NCBI GenBank assembly: GCA_944324315.1
Contig: CALUVW010000001.1
Coordinates: forward strand, 186,001-250,000
DNA from: Candidatus Gastranaerophilales bacterium
Lineage (GTDB): Bacteria; Cyanobacteriota; Vampirovibrionia; Gastranaerophilales; Gastranaerophilaceae
DNA: 64,000 nucleotides
Direction: 5' to 3'
The notes beneath the pieces are model-generated. The model saw nothing but the letters and a program-made list of their open reading frames with translations. It had not been told where the DNA came from and did not search any database. The translations under genes and the position numbers were made by a program. How positions within the stretch are numbered: position 1 is the stretch's first letter; each line of letters begins with the position of its first letter. Below, one piece after another: positions 47,395 to 55,795 of this stretch.

Positions 47395-47607
47395 TTATAC
47401 GGGGTTGATATTTGGTTTTCCGGCAACGTTAATAAGAATATCAATTACTCTTGGCATCTGGCATTTAAACGAATAGTTGCCGTTTTTTAAAGAACATTTT
47501 GAACAATCGCACTTAATGGAATAGCATTCAAGTGCCTGTTCAGTCCAACTCTGGGTGATAGAACCCGATATTTCTCCGTTTGTATTCGGATAAAACACTT
47601 CCTCCAT
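47395..47607 (-). CDS. Small cysteine-rich protein
   Basis: 70 residues starting behind GCAGGAGTG. Five Cys occur as C-Y-S-I-K-C-D-C-S-K-C then K-C-Q-M-P-R, suggesting a zinc or iron-sulfur site. No known family is recognised. Confidence 0.55.
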   Translation of the reverse strand: MEEVFYPNTNGEISGSITQSWTEQALECYSIKCDCSKCSLKNGNYSFKCQMPRVIDILINVAGKPNINPV

Positions 47608-47763
47608 AAAGCCACTCCTGCAGATTACTAACCCATTTATATTTTAACGCTATAGTTATCAGGTTTAATCCTCTTTTTGATGTATTTTGAAATGAAATTT
47701 TAGGAAATACAGGTCGGACTTCAGCAAAACAAAATTAAATATGTCAGAGAAGAAGAAAACTGT

Positions 47764-50097
47764 TTAAATAAGCGAGTAAACATCATCTTCCATAAGGCTT
47801 TTTTGAAATTCTCCGCATTCATCAATCATATCTGTGAGAACTGAATATTTGGGAGAATGCAATACTTGTGAAATTTCTGTATTTGCATTGTAATCTACCA
47901 CATAATAATCTTTTGTTCGCTCTTTTATTTTAATCATACCAATATCATCAAGGATTGAGAAAAGAAGTTCAAACACCTGATAAGATTTACCCAAAAAACT
48001 TGCACAGCGGCGAAGCTCAACTTTTCCGCCGTTGTTGTGGCAGGCAAATTTAAGCATGCCGCATACGGTTTTCAAAAACTCTTCATCATCAAGATATTTT
48101 ATATCGTAGTTCATAAAGTGTATTGAAAGAGGTGTTGTTTGATTCATTATTCTGTCAAAAGTTTCTCTGTCTGCCGGATAGTCAAAAAGCATAAGACTAT
48201 CGCACGGTCTTAAATTGTCGCGTGTTATAATCCTTGCAAAAAGAGCATCATACGGTTTCAATTTATCTAAAATGGGCTTGCTTTCTGCAAAAATAAGAAT
48301 ATTTTGCTTTGAATTTTTTACATAATCATTTACCTGCGGAAGTATATCTGTTTTTTTGCGGTGGTCATAGATTTTCTGCTGAGGCAGATTTTCTTCTTCT
48401 TTTAAAAATTCCGAATGGATATCGTCGATTATCAGCTGAACGCTTGTTATGCCGTTATATTCATTTATCTGCGGGTGAAATGCTAAATCAAATGTGTCAC
48501 CTTTGACAAGCGATATATCGCCGTCTTTCCAGCGAATACAGTTAAATTCCGAAGTTCCTGCCTGACAGGTAAGCCTCAGGTGATTTTTATTTTCTCCCAT
48601 TAAGCGTTTTTCTTTTATTTTCAAATTTTTTATCGCAAAAACAGGACTCGGATTGTTTTGTCCGAAAGGTTCAAGTTGTGATATCTCTTCGACTAAATCA
48701 ACCGTAATATCATCAGGCATTAGTTCTAAATCAATATTGATAAACGGGTTTAAATCTTTTCCCTGTGACATTTCTTTAACTGTTTTACAAAGGGCTGATT
48801 TTACTTCGTCAAAAGAAGCTTTTTCTTCGCTAAAAGAGAGACCTGCAGCCATTTCATGTCCGCCAAATCCGTCAAGAAGTTCTGCATTTATTGAAATTGT
48901 GTCATAGAGGTTAATCCCCTTAACACTTCTGGCAGAACATCTGAATTGCTTTGTTTCATCAGAGTAAGTCATTAAAAATGTCGGTTTATAATACTTTTCC
49001 ACAAGCATTGAGGCTACAATTCCGATAATTCCTATGTGCCATTCTTTATTAAAAAGAACAATTGCAGGATTTCTGTTTCCTTCTTTTTTGACCATTTCAT
49101 CGGCTTGGGCAAAAATATTCTGGCAGAGTTCCTGACGTACTTTGTTAAATTCGTTGAGGGTTTGAACGGCCATTTCAATTTCCTGTTTGTTATCGGAAAT
49201 TAGAACTTTTAAAGCTGCATCAACTGTATCAAGACGACCTGAAGCGTTTATTCTCGGGGCAATACCGAACGCAATTTGTTCCGATGTAATCTGACCTTTA
49301 TATCCGGCACTTTCCAATAACCTTGATAGACCGTAATGTTTTCCGTTAGAAATCAGTTCAAGACCCTTTGTAACGTAATATCTGTTTTCTCCGATTAAAG
49401 GAACTAAGTCAGCAACGGTTCCGACAGCAACATAGGGTAGAATTTCTGATATAAATTCAAGTTTGTTGTATTTTTCAAGCAGACCTTGAGCAACTTTAAA
49501 TGCAACCCCGACACCTGCAAGTGATGTGAGGCTTTCAATTTGTTTAGCCGTCAAATTTTCGTCCAGTGAATCCGGCGCTTTCGGATTAATAATCCCGTAA
49601 GCTTTAGGCAAGATTTCCGGTGCTTCGTGGTGGTCTGTGATTATAACATCTATTTTAAAACTATTTAAAAAGTTGACCGCATCAAAATCTGATATTCCGC
49701 AGTCGCAGGAAATTATAACTTTAGGTTTAACCTGTGTCATTACTTTAACAAGGGCTTTTGTATCAAAACCGTGTCCTTCTTTTTCCCTGTCAGGAATAAA
49801 ATAATTTACGTCGGCACCAAGATATTTAAAAGTTCTGTAAAGCAAAGAAGTGGATGTAACCCCGTCAGCATCAAAATCTCCGTGGATAACAATTTTTTCA
49901 CCGTTATCAATTGCACTTGCAAGTCTTTCAATGCATTTTTCCATGTCTGTAAAGGCTTTTGGATGCGTAAGTTTCATTTCAAGCGGGTGAATAAATTCAT
50001 AGATTTCTTCATCTGTTTTAATCCCTCTTGAATGTAAAAGTCTTTTGACTAAAGATTTTTCCTGCCCGTCGTATTTGTTAAATATCCACTCTTTCAT
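47764..50097 (-). CDS. recJ: Single-strand-specific exonuclease RecJ
   Basis: 777 residues: a DHH domain with I-H-G-D-F-D-A-D-G-V-T and I-T-D-H-H-E-A, the DHHA1 segment with G-G-H-E-M-A-A-G, an OB fold, and a C-terminal extension longer than in E. coli RecJ (577 aa) but usual in Firmicutes and cyanobacteria. It degrades 5' single strands in recombination and base excision repair. TATAAT lies 6 nt before the ATG, predicting a leaderless message. Confidence 0.95.
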   Translation of the reverse strand: MKEWIFNKYDGQEKSLVKRLLHSRGIKTDEEIYEFIHPLEMKLTHPKAFTDMEKCIERLASAIDNGEKIVIHGDFDADGVTSTSLLYRTFKYLGADVNYFIPDREKEGHGFDTKALVKVMTQVKPKVIISCDCGISDFDAVNFLNSFKIDVIITDHHEAPEILPKAYGIINPKAPDSLDENLTAKQIESLTSLAGVGVAFKVAQGLLEKYNKLEFISEILPYVAVGTVADLVPLIGENRYYVTKGLELISNGKHYGLSRLLESAGYKGQITSEQIAFGIAPRINASGRLDTVDAALKVLISDNKQEIEMAVQTLNEFNKVRQELCQNIFAQADEMVKKEGNRNPAIVLFNKEWHIGIIGIVASMLVEKYYKPTFLMTYSDETKQFRCSARSVKGINLYDTISINAELLDGFGGHEMAAGLSFSEEKASFDEVKSALCKTVKEMSQGKDLNPFINIDLELMPDDITVDLVEEISQLEPFGQNNPSPVFAIKNLKIKEKRLMGENKNHLRLTCQAGTSEFNCIRWKDGDISLVKGDTFDLAFHPQINEYNGITSVQLIIDDIHSEFLKEEENLPQQKIYDHRKKTDILPQVNDYVKNSKQNILIFAESKPILDKLKPYDALFARIITRDNLRPCDSLMLFDYPADRETFDRIMNQTTPLSIHFMNYDIKYLDDEEFLKTVCGMLKFACHNNGGKVELRRCASFLGKSYQVFELLFSILDDIGMIKIKERTKDYYVVDYNANTEISQVLHSPKYSVLTDMIDECGEFQKSLMEDDVYSLI

Positions 50098-50152
50098 AGC
50101 AGAATTATAGCATAAATATTTGTGCTATACTATAGATAAGGAGATGTGTATT

Positions 50153-50551
50153 ATGAAAGAACAGGCAGTTAATTATTATGTAAATCAGGGTTATTCCTGT
50201 GCTGAAAGTGTTATAAAGGCGGCATCTGATGCTGGTTTGTGTCCAAAAGAACTGCTCTCATGTGCAACTGCATTTTCAGGCGGAATGGCATCAGGATGTG
50301 TTTGTGGTGCTGTTGCTGCTGCACAGATTATCAACGGTTATAATTTCGGGCGTGAAAATTCTAAAGGCAACGAAGTTATGGCACGTGCAAATGCTGCAAA
50401 AATTGTGGAAGAATTTAAAAAACGCAATAAGGTTACCTGCTGCCGCGTTTTATCTAAAGGTTTTGAGGGAGCAGAAAGAAAAGCGCATTGTTCAAAATTT
50501 GTTTCTGATGCATGTGAAATTCTTGAGGAACTTTTAAAGGTTAAAGTATAA
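50153..50551 (+). CDS. C_GCAxxG_C_C family redox protein
   Basis: 132 residues; start ATG 50153 behind AAGGAG. The conserved pattern includes G-Y-S-C-A-E-S, F-S-G-G-M-A-S-G-C-V-C-G-A, V-T-C-C-R-V-L, and a Cys near the C-terminus (H-C-S-K-F-V). Members are thought to be redox-active and linked to electron transfer. The stop overlaps the start of the next gene by one base, showing translational coupling with the endonuclease IV-like gene. Confidence 0.83.
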   Translation: MKEQAVNYYVNQGYSCAESVIKAASDAGLCPKELLSCATAFSGGMASGCVCGAVAAAQIINGYNFGRENSKGNEVMARANAAKIVEEFKKRNKVTCCRVLSKGFEGAERKAHCSKFVSDACEILEELLKVKV

Positions 50552-51384
50552 TGAGAAATTTTGATAAATTAAATTTTATAACAGCCGGTATGCCCCTTCG
50601 TACAGGCAAGGGAAGTTATCCGCAAGCATTTAAAGTTTTGGAAGATATGAATCTTGACGGTATGGAGCTTGAATTTGTCCATGGTGTCAGAATGAACGAT
50701 GACCATAGAAAATTTGTAAAAGAAAAATCAAAAGATTTTGTTATAACTGCTCATGGTCCGTTTTATATTAATCTTAATTCCAAAGAAGAAGATAAAATTG
50801 ATGCCAGTGTGCAAAGAATTATTGATACAGCATCTGTTGCATCACAGGCAGGAGCTTTCAGTATAACTTACCATGCGGCGTTTTATATGGGGACCGATAA
50901 AGAAACTGTTTACAATCAGGTTAAAAATCAGACTCAAAGAATTATTGATGTTATTGAGCGTGAAAAAATAAATGTATGGATTCGTCCTGAAACTACCGGA
51001 AAACCGACCCAGTGGGGTGATTTGGATGAGATAATAAATCTTTCAAAAGATTTTGAAAAAGTTTTGCCCTGTATAGACTTTTCACATCTTCATGCAAGGA
51101 CAGCCGGTGAATACAATACTTATGATGAATTTTCAAGAGTTGTTGAAAAAGTTGGAAATGAAATCGGACAATATGCATTAGAAAATTTCCACGGTCACCT
51201 TGCAGGCATTGAATATACTGCAAAAGGCGAAAGACAGCATTTGAACCTTGAAGACTCAGATATGAATTATAAGGATTTGATAAAAGTTTTGAAAGAGTTT
51301 GGAGTAAAAGGAGCACTGGTCTGCGAAAGTCCGAATATTGAAGATGACTGCAAGCTTTTAAAAGATTATTATAATTCTCTATAG
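50551..51384 (+). CDS. Endonuclease IV-like TIM-barrel protein (AP endonuclease 2 family)
   Basis: 277 residues with the metal-binding framework of Nfo: A-H-G-P-F-Y-I-N, Y-H-A-A-F, R-P-E-T-T-G-K, D-F-S-H-L-H-A-R, H-G-H-L-A-G-I-E-Y and a C-terminal E-S-P. These supply the His/Glu/Asp zinc ligands, as in AP endonucleases, though sugar isomerase-like relatives share the fold. Start overlaps the preceding stop. Confidence 0.87.
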   Translation: MRNFDKLNFITAGMPLRTGKGSYPQAFKVLEDMNLDGMELEFVHGVRMNDDHRKFVKEKSKDFVITAHGPFYINLNSKEEDKIDASVQRIIDTASVASQAGAFSITYHAAFYMGTDKETVYNQVKNQTQRIIDVIEREKINVWIRPETTGKPTQWGDLDEIINLSKDFEKVLPCIDFSHLHARTAGEYNTYDEFSRVVEKVGNEIGQYALENFHGHLAGIEYTAKGERQHLNLEDSDMNYKDLIKVLKEFGVKGALVCESPNIEDDCKLLKDYYNSL

Positions 51385-51386
51385 AT

Positions 51387-51668
51387 TTACAAATGAAAAT
51401 TAACTAACTCGCAAACTTCAATATTGAGTGCATTTGCAATTTTGTATAGTGTTAAAAATTTAGCATTTGTTGTACCATTTTCAATCATACTGATTGAACG
51501 CATATTAACATTTGCCATTTCAGCAAGTTTTTCCTGTGAAAGATTACGCTTTTTCCTTTCATAGCTGATTTTAGATGCTAATTTCAATAAAATATCTTTG
51601 TCCTGCATATTGTTATAATATTTTTTAAACATTGTCAGTCGTGCTATTTGCCTGTGGTATTTTTCCAT
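51387..51668 (-). CDS. XRE-family HTH regulator (second copy of module)
   Basis: Up to 93 residues. The helix-turn-helix is L-S-Q-E-K-L-A-E-M-A-N-V-N-M-R-S-I-S-M-I-E-N-G, followed by L-T-L-Y-K-I-A-N-A-L. The first ATG is almost at the predicted transcription start; a later ATG (M-Q-D-K) is equally possible. It is divergent from the small gene at 51723 with a palindromic operator between -35 and -10. Confidence 0.85.
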   Translation of the reverse strand: MEKYHRQIARLTMFKKYYNNMQDKDILLKLASKISYERKKRNLSQEKLAEMANVNMRSISMIENGTTNAKFLTLYKIANALNIEVCELVNFHL

Positions 51669-51675
51669 AATATAA

Positions 51676-51692
51676 CATATAATTTTTATATG
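51676..51692. promoter_or_regulatory. Palindromic operator in XRE promoter
   Basis: CATATAATTTTTATATG is a perfect 7-bp inverted repeat with a 3-bp spacer, located between TTTACC and TATATT on the minus strand (17-bp spacing). It is placed to give autorepression by the XRE protein. Confidence 0.55.
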
Positions 51693-51722
51693 GTAAATAA
51701 AACGAATTTGAAGGACAAATTA

Positions 51723-51935
51723 ATGAAAAGAAACTTACCCGTTATGGAACTTTACGAAAAATTATCTGAAAAATACAAATATGATGATGAGGCTTCATTT
51801 AAAGATATATTTTATCCGATAATCCTTGATGCATTTGTTATGTATGCTCATATGGCTATAAGATTTCAGATTATCACTAATATAATAATAAATATTGAAA
51901 ATAATCTTTATAAAATTACTAAATTGTTAAAGTAA
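51723..51935 (+). CDS. Small protein divergent from XRE gene
   Basis: 70 residues, start ATG 51723 behind GAAGGA. It has an N-terminal helix (L-P-V-M-E-L-Y-E-K-L-S-E-K-Y) and a hydrophobic C-terminal half (F-Q-I-I-T-N-I-I-I-N-I-E) that may insert in a membrane. No sequence relation to the 51-residue counterpart at 18184 is clear, but gene layout is the same. Confidence 0.5.
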   Translation: MKRNLPVMELYEKLSEKYKYDDEASFKDIFYPIILDAFVMYAHMAIRFQIITNIIINIENNLYKITKLLK

Positions 51936-52010
51936 TCTAATCTGAATGAATGATTAAATTAAAGATTTTTTAAGAATAAGCCGATAGATAAAAAAAATGA
52001 GGCATCCTAT

Positions 52011-52379
52011 ATGTTTAACAATGTAAATAATCCTTTCGGGAACAGAGCAATATCTTCTTCTACATCTTCTGACAGCAACGGCAGACGCCAGAAAGAGGAT
52101 CCAAAAGAAGAATTGAAAAAATATATTGACGAAGATGAGCCGGATGAGGTTTTAATCGGCGGTCAGCCGATTTTGACAGAAGATGAAGTTCTGGCAATGA
52201 CGCGTCAGTATATTGCAAAGCTTAAAAACGAGCACGAAGGCAATGAAAAAGTTCAAAAAAAGCTTGATAAGTATCTTGAGAATTTTGACGTTAAAAAGTT
52301 TATGAAAAAAAATCCTAATATGACAAGTCCTGATTTTTACATGGTTATGTACAACGAAACTGAAGGACTTGTAAAATAA
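52011..52379 (+). CDS. Small acidic protein, family shared with 27115-27513
   Basis: 122 residues. N-terminal 35 residues are Ser/Asn-rich, the middle acidic, the C-terminal half Y-L-E-N-F-D-V-K-K-F-M-K-K ... V-M-Y-N-E-T-E-G-L-V-K matches the paralogue. Start site behind TGAGGCATCCTAT is weak. The stop touches the convergent xer gene. Confidence 0.62.
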   Translation: MFNNVNNPFGNRAISSSTSSDSNGRRQKEDPKEELKKYIDEDEPDEVLIGGQPILTEDEVLAMTRQYIAKLKNEHEGNEKVQKKLDKYLENFDVKKFMKKNPNMTSPDFYMVMYNETEGLVK

Positions 52380-53237
52380 TCAGCCGTTAATGGCAAAATA
52401 AACTTCTTTCAAGCGTTTTTTGCTGATATGTGTATAAAGCTGTGTTGTTGATACACTGCTGTGTCCGAGAAGTTCTTGAACTACTCTTAAATCTGCTCCG
52501 TTTTCTATCAGGTGTGTTGCAAATGTATGACGAAGGGTATGCGGTGATATCGCTTTATGCAGTTTTTTGCCGCTCTCGTGTATAAATGTGTATACTTCCT
52601 GACGCGTAACTTTTTTACCGTGTTCATTTATCAAAAGCAATTTTGTTTGTAAATTATATTTTTGTAAATAGTAATCTCTTTCAGGCAAAAAATCTTTTAT
52701 TGCCTTAACAGCTTTTTTCCCCAGAGGTACAATTCTGTCTTTTGAACCTTTTCCGGTACATTGCAGATATTTTCCGTTAAGGTTATAATCAGTTAATTTT
52801 AAGTTTACAAGTTCCGATACTCTTAAACCGCAGCCATACAAAAGTTCAACAATAACTCGCTGGAGTTTTGTCAAATTTTGATTTAATAAATTATTCACTT
52901 CTTCAATCGTCATAACTTTTGGCAATTTTTGCGGAACTTTAGGCTGTTCAAGTGTCAGAGCGGGATTTGATTTTATAATACCGTTTGTATTTGACCACTT
53001 GAAAAAACCGCGGAGGGAGGCAATTTTTCGCATTATGCTTGTCGGAGAGTAATGTTTTTCATGCAAACTTCTTATATATGAATTTATTTTTGTTCTTTGA
53101 ATACAATCAAGTTCAATGTTTCCGCAAAAATTAAAAAAATCGTTTAAATCTCTCCTGTAAGCTTCAAGAGTATTTTCAGCAAGACCTTTTTCTATGTCGA
53201 GAAATTCCAGATATTCCGATAAAACTTGTATATCCAT
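52380..53237 (-). CDS. Xer-type tyrosine recombinase (second copy)
   Basis: 285 residues with Arg in G-L-R-V-S-E-L, H233-x-x-R236, H259 and Tyr268. It is full length and closely similar to the copy at 42113 in the C-terminal region (H-L-I-E-N-G-A-D-L-R-V-V-Q-E-L-L-G-H). TATAAA lies 6 nt before the ATG (leaderless). Together the pair could be XerC and XerD. Confidence 0.93.
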   Translation of the reverse strand: MDIQVLSEYLEFLDIEKGLAENTLEAYRRDLNDFFNFCGNIELDCIQRTKINSYIRSLHEKHYSPTSIMRKIASLRGFFKWSNTNGIIKSNPALTLEQPKVPQKLPKVMTIEEVNNLLNQNLTKLQRVIVELLYGCGLRVSELVNLKLTDYNLNGKYLQCTGKGSKDRIVPLGKKAVKAIKDFLPERDYYLQKYNLQTKLLLINEHGKKVTRQEVYTFIHESGKKLHKAISPHTLRHTFATHLIENGADLRVVQELLGHSSVSTTQLYTHISKKRLKEVYFAING

Positions 53238-53324
53238 AAATAATTTATACTACATATTTAGTTTAATGACATTCAACGTTTATATGATATAATTAAAATG
53301 AACAAATTTAGAGAATTTATCGTT

Positions 53325-53344
53325 CTATACATGGTAATGTATAG
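53325..53344 (+). promoter_or_regulatory. Hairpin in the leader of the exported NTF2-like gene
   Basis: CTATACAT and ATGTATAG form a perfect 8-bp stem with loop GGTA, ending a few bases before the ribosome site GAAAGGA. It could mask or expose the site; a stabilising role is equally possible. Confidence 0.4.
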
Positions 53345-53360
53345 TGTAGAAAGGAAAGAA

Positions 53361-53843
53361 ATGAAAAAATTATTTTCAATATTAATGATAGCCGGCATGT
53401 TTTTAGCAACGGGTTTACAGGCATTTGCAGATGATGCTCAGGAAGCTTTGCAATTTTTTAATAATTATGTTACTGCTGCAAATTCTTACAGTCCAACAAT
53501 TACAACAATGTATTCTCCGAGTGCAAAAATTATAAGACAGGTTGTAAAACCGAACGGAGAACTCGTTAACGTTAATACTGATACAGCAACTTATATAAGA
53601 CAGATGAAAATCGGTCAGGCCGGAGCTAAAATGAGAGGTTACAAAAATACTTATACAAATATTTCTGTGGCATCTCTCGGCAACGGTGCTTATAAGGTAA
53701 GCTCTTTAAGACAGCCTAAAGGGGAAACTTACAAACTAAAAACTTACATGATAGTTAAAAAAATTAACGGAAAATGGCAGATAACAGAAGAATTAATGCA
53801 GACAAAGGAACAGATATTTCTCAAATATGCAAATAAAAAATAA
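53361..53843 (+). CDS. Exported NTF2-like small protein
   Basis: I start at ATG 53361 (GAAAGGAAAGAA upstream), giving a clean signal peptide M-K-K-L-F-S-I-L-M-I-A-G-M-F ending at A-F-A-D-D. The 160-residue product then has a helix with F-F-N-N-Y-V and a set of beta strands ending W-Q-I-T-E-E, a layout reminiscent of the NTF2/SnoaL fold. No family name can be assigned. It precedes aroC by 9 bp and is probably co-transcribed. Confidence 0.65.
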   Translation: MKKLFSILMIAGMFLATGLQAFADDAQEALQFFNNYVTAANSYSPTITTMYSPSAKIIRQVVKPNGELVNVNTDTATYIRQMKIGQAGAKMRGYKNTYTNISVASLGNGAYKVSSLRQPKGETYKLKTYMIVKKINGKWQITEELMQTKEQIFLKYANKK

Positions 53844-53852
53844 AAGGGGATT

Positions 53853-54908
53853 ATGCTTGATAAATTCAGATTTTTAACAGCAGGAGAAAGCCATGGCAAA
53901 TGCTTGACTGCTATAATAGAAGGAATACCTGCGGGGTTTGAAATAAACCCCGATTTTATAAATAATGAATTAAAACGTCGTCAGGGCGGCTACGGACGAG
54001 GCGGACGTATGAAAATAGAGACGGATACCGTTGAAATAACATCAGGGGTGCGTTTTGGAAAAACTCTGGGTTCTCCGGTTGCGCTTGTTATTCAAAATAA
54101 GGATTTTGAAAACTGGCAAAATATTATGAGTACAGATCCTGATGATTATACGGAAGAAAAATCATTTACCAAATATCGTCCCGGGCATGCCGATTATGCA
54201 GGAAGTGTTAAATACAATCAAACTGATTTGAGAAATATTCTTGAGCGTTCAAGTGCGCGTAAAACTGCAATAGAAGTTGCAGTCGGTGCTGTCGCAAAAC
54301 AAATTCTTGCACAATTTGGCATAAAATGTCATTCAAAAATTATACAGATAGGTCATGGTAAGACAGAAGAAGAATTTCATGCAGAGATTGACAGGGCAAA
54401 AGAGGCAGGCGACACACTCGGCGGGAAATTTGAGGTTATATATGAAAATCTTCCGGCAGGGCTGGGTTCTTATGTTCACTGGGATAGAATGCTTGACGGT
54501 AAAATCGCTCAGGCTGTAATGAGTATTCCCGCAGTCAAATCCGTTTCTATTGGCAATCACCATGCTTATAAGATGTTTGGAAGCGAATTTCATGATCAGA
54601 TGTATCTGCAGGATGGAAAAATTGTCAGAAAAACCAATAATGCAGGCGGAATAGAAGGCGGTATGACAAATGGTGAGCCGATTGTAGTTACTGCTGTTAT
54701 GAAACCTATTCCGACACTTAAAAAATCTTTGAATACAGTTGACTTGAAAGATATGACAGAAACACAAGCACATTTTGAACGTTCTGATACCTGTGCTGTT
54801 GAGGCATGTTCTGTTGTTGCGGAAAATAGAATAGCCTGTGTTCTGGTTGATGAATTTCTTTTAAAATTTGGCGGTGACAGTTTTACAGAAATTAAAAATA
54901 GAATATAA
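53853..54908 (+). CDS. aroC: Chorismate synthase
   Basis: 351-residue FMN-dependent enzyme that ends the shikimate pathway. Motifs: G-E-S-H-G-K near the start, G-Y-G-R-G-G-R-M, R-P-G-H-A-D-Y-A-G, S-S-A-R-K-T-A and G-G-I-E-G-G-M-T-N. The start follows AAAGGGG. Length is within the family range (350-390). Confidence 0.97.
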   Translation: MLDKFRFLTAGESHGKCLTAIIEGIPAGFEINPDFINNELKRRQGGYGRGGRMKIETDTVEITSGVRFGKTLGSPVALVIQNKDFENWQNIMSTDPDDYTEEKSFTKYRPGHADYAGSVKYNQTDLRNILERSSARKTAIEVAVGAVAKQILAQFGIKCHSKIIQIGHGKTEEEFHAEIDRAKEAGDTLGGKFEVIYENLPAGLGSYVHWDRMLDGKIAQAVMSIPAVKSVSIGNHHAYKMFGSEFHDQMYLQDGKIVRKTNNAGGIEGGMTNGEPIVVTAVMKPIPTLKKSLNTVDLKDMTETQAHFERSDTCAVEACSVVAENRIACVLVDEFLLKFGGDSFTEIKNRI

Positions 54909-54950
54909 TTTGTCTTTACAAGGAAATTGCTAACGTGATAGTATTAGCAT

Positions 54951-55664
54951 ATGTTGGAGCTATTCGTTACAGGGGCGGATAAAAATTCCGATAAAATATT
55001 TATAACTGCAGGACTTACTGCAACAATGCAGAGTCTCGGATATTCTTCTGCTGTTTATAAGCCGGTTGAAACAGGAGTTATAGAAAAAAACGGATTTGTT
55101 CAGTCACATGATCTTGCATTCGTAAAATTTATAGATCCTTATATTAAAACTTACTATTCATATTTGCTGAAAGATTATTCCACCCCACTTATTGCTGCTG
55201 CAAAAGAAGGTTTAACAATAGATAAAGACAAAATTCTTGCTGATTTTCAAAAAATTCAGGATATGAATGAATGTCTTATAGTAGACGGAATATCAGGTTT
55301 GACAGTTCCTTTAAATAAAGATTTTCTTGAAGAAGATATGGTAAAAATTTTGAATTTGCCCCTTCTTCTTGTAATATCTGCTTTGAAAACTCCTATAGAT
55401 AATACTTTACTTATAATAAATCATGCAAAGGAAAGAAATATAACTTTTCGAGGAGTTATAATTACTGATTTTCCTGAAAATTCATGTGATGCTAACATAA
55501 AACTTATGCCGAGGTTAATAGAAGAATACACTGATGTAAAAATTCTGGGAATTTTATCACAATTTGACCGTAACATTAACCCCAATGATTTAATAACAGA
55601 AGTTTTAAACGGTGTTGATATTGAGGCAGTATTTAATATAAAAATCGCAAAATTACAATTGTAA
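54951..55664 (+). CDS. bioD: Dethiobiotin synthetase-like protein with altered P-loop
   Basis: 237 residues. Family marks include F-V-T-G at the N-terminus and V-Y-K-P-V-E-T-G (substrate site), with a conserved domain order of the BioD fold. The P-loop, normally G-T-D-T-x-V-G-K-T, reads G-A-D-K-N-S-D-K-I: the Lys is kept but the Gly before it and the Thr after it are lost. The acidic E-G-A-G-G element is V-D-G-I-S-G. It may be a functional variant or a diverged copy. TTTACA and TAGTAT place transcription at the ATG. bioB at 9.6 kb supplies the next step. Confidence 0.72.
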   Translation: MLELFVTGADKNSDKIFITAGLTATMQSLGYSSAVYKPVETGVIEKNGFVQSHDLAFVKFIDPYIKTYYSYLLKDYSTPLIAAAKEGLTIDKDKILADFQKIQDMNECLIVDGISGLTVPLNKDFLEEDMVKILNLPLLLVISALKTPIDNTLLIINHAKERNITFRGVIITDFPENSCDANIKLMPRLIEEYTDVKILGILSQFDRNINPNDLITEVLNGVDIEAVFNIKIAKLQL

Positions 55665-55795
55665 CAATTTTTGGATTACCACTTTAAAAATTTATTCTAA
55701 TGATATATAATATTTAGATACAAATTTTAACTGTGTCAAGGTAATTAACTTATTATTCAACTGTTTATTTTTCTGTAACACGAAAGGATTTCATT

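Noticed and set aside
54333-54773. 146-codon frame antisense to aroC
   Set aside because: Shadow of aroC; no ribosome site or domain.
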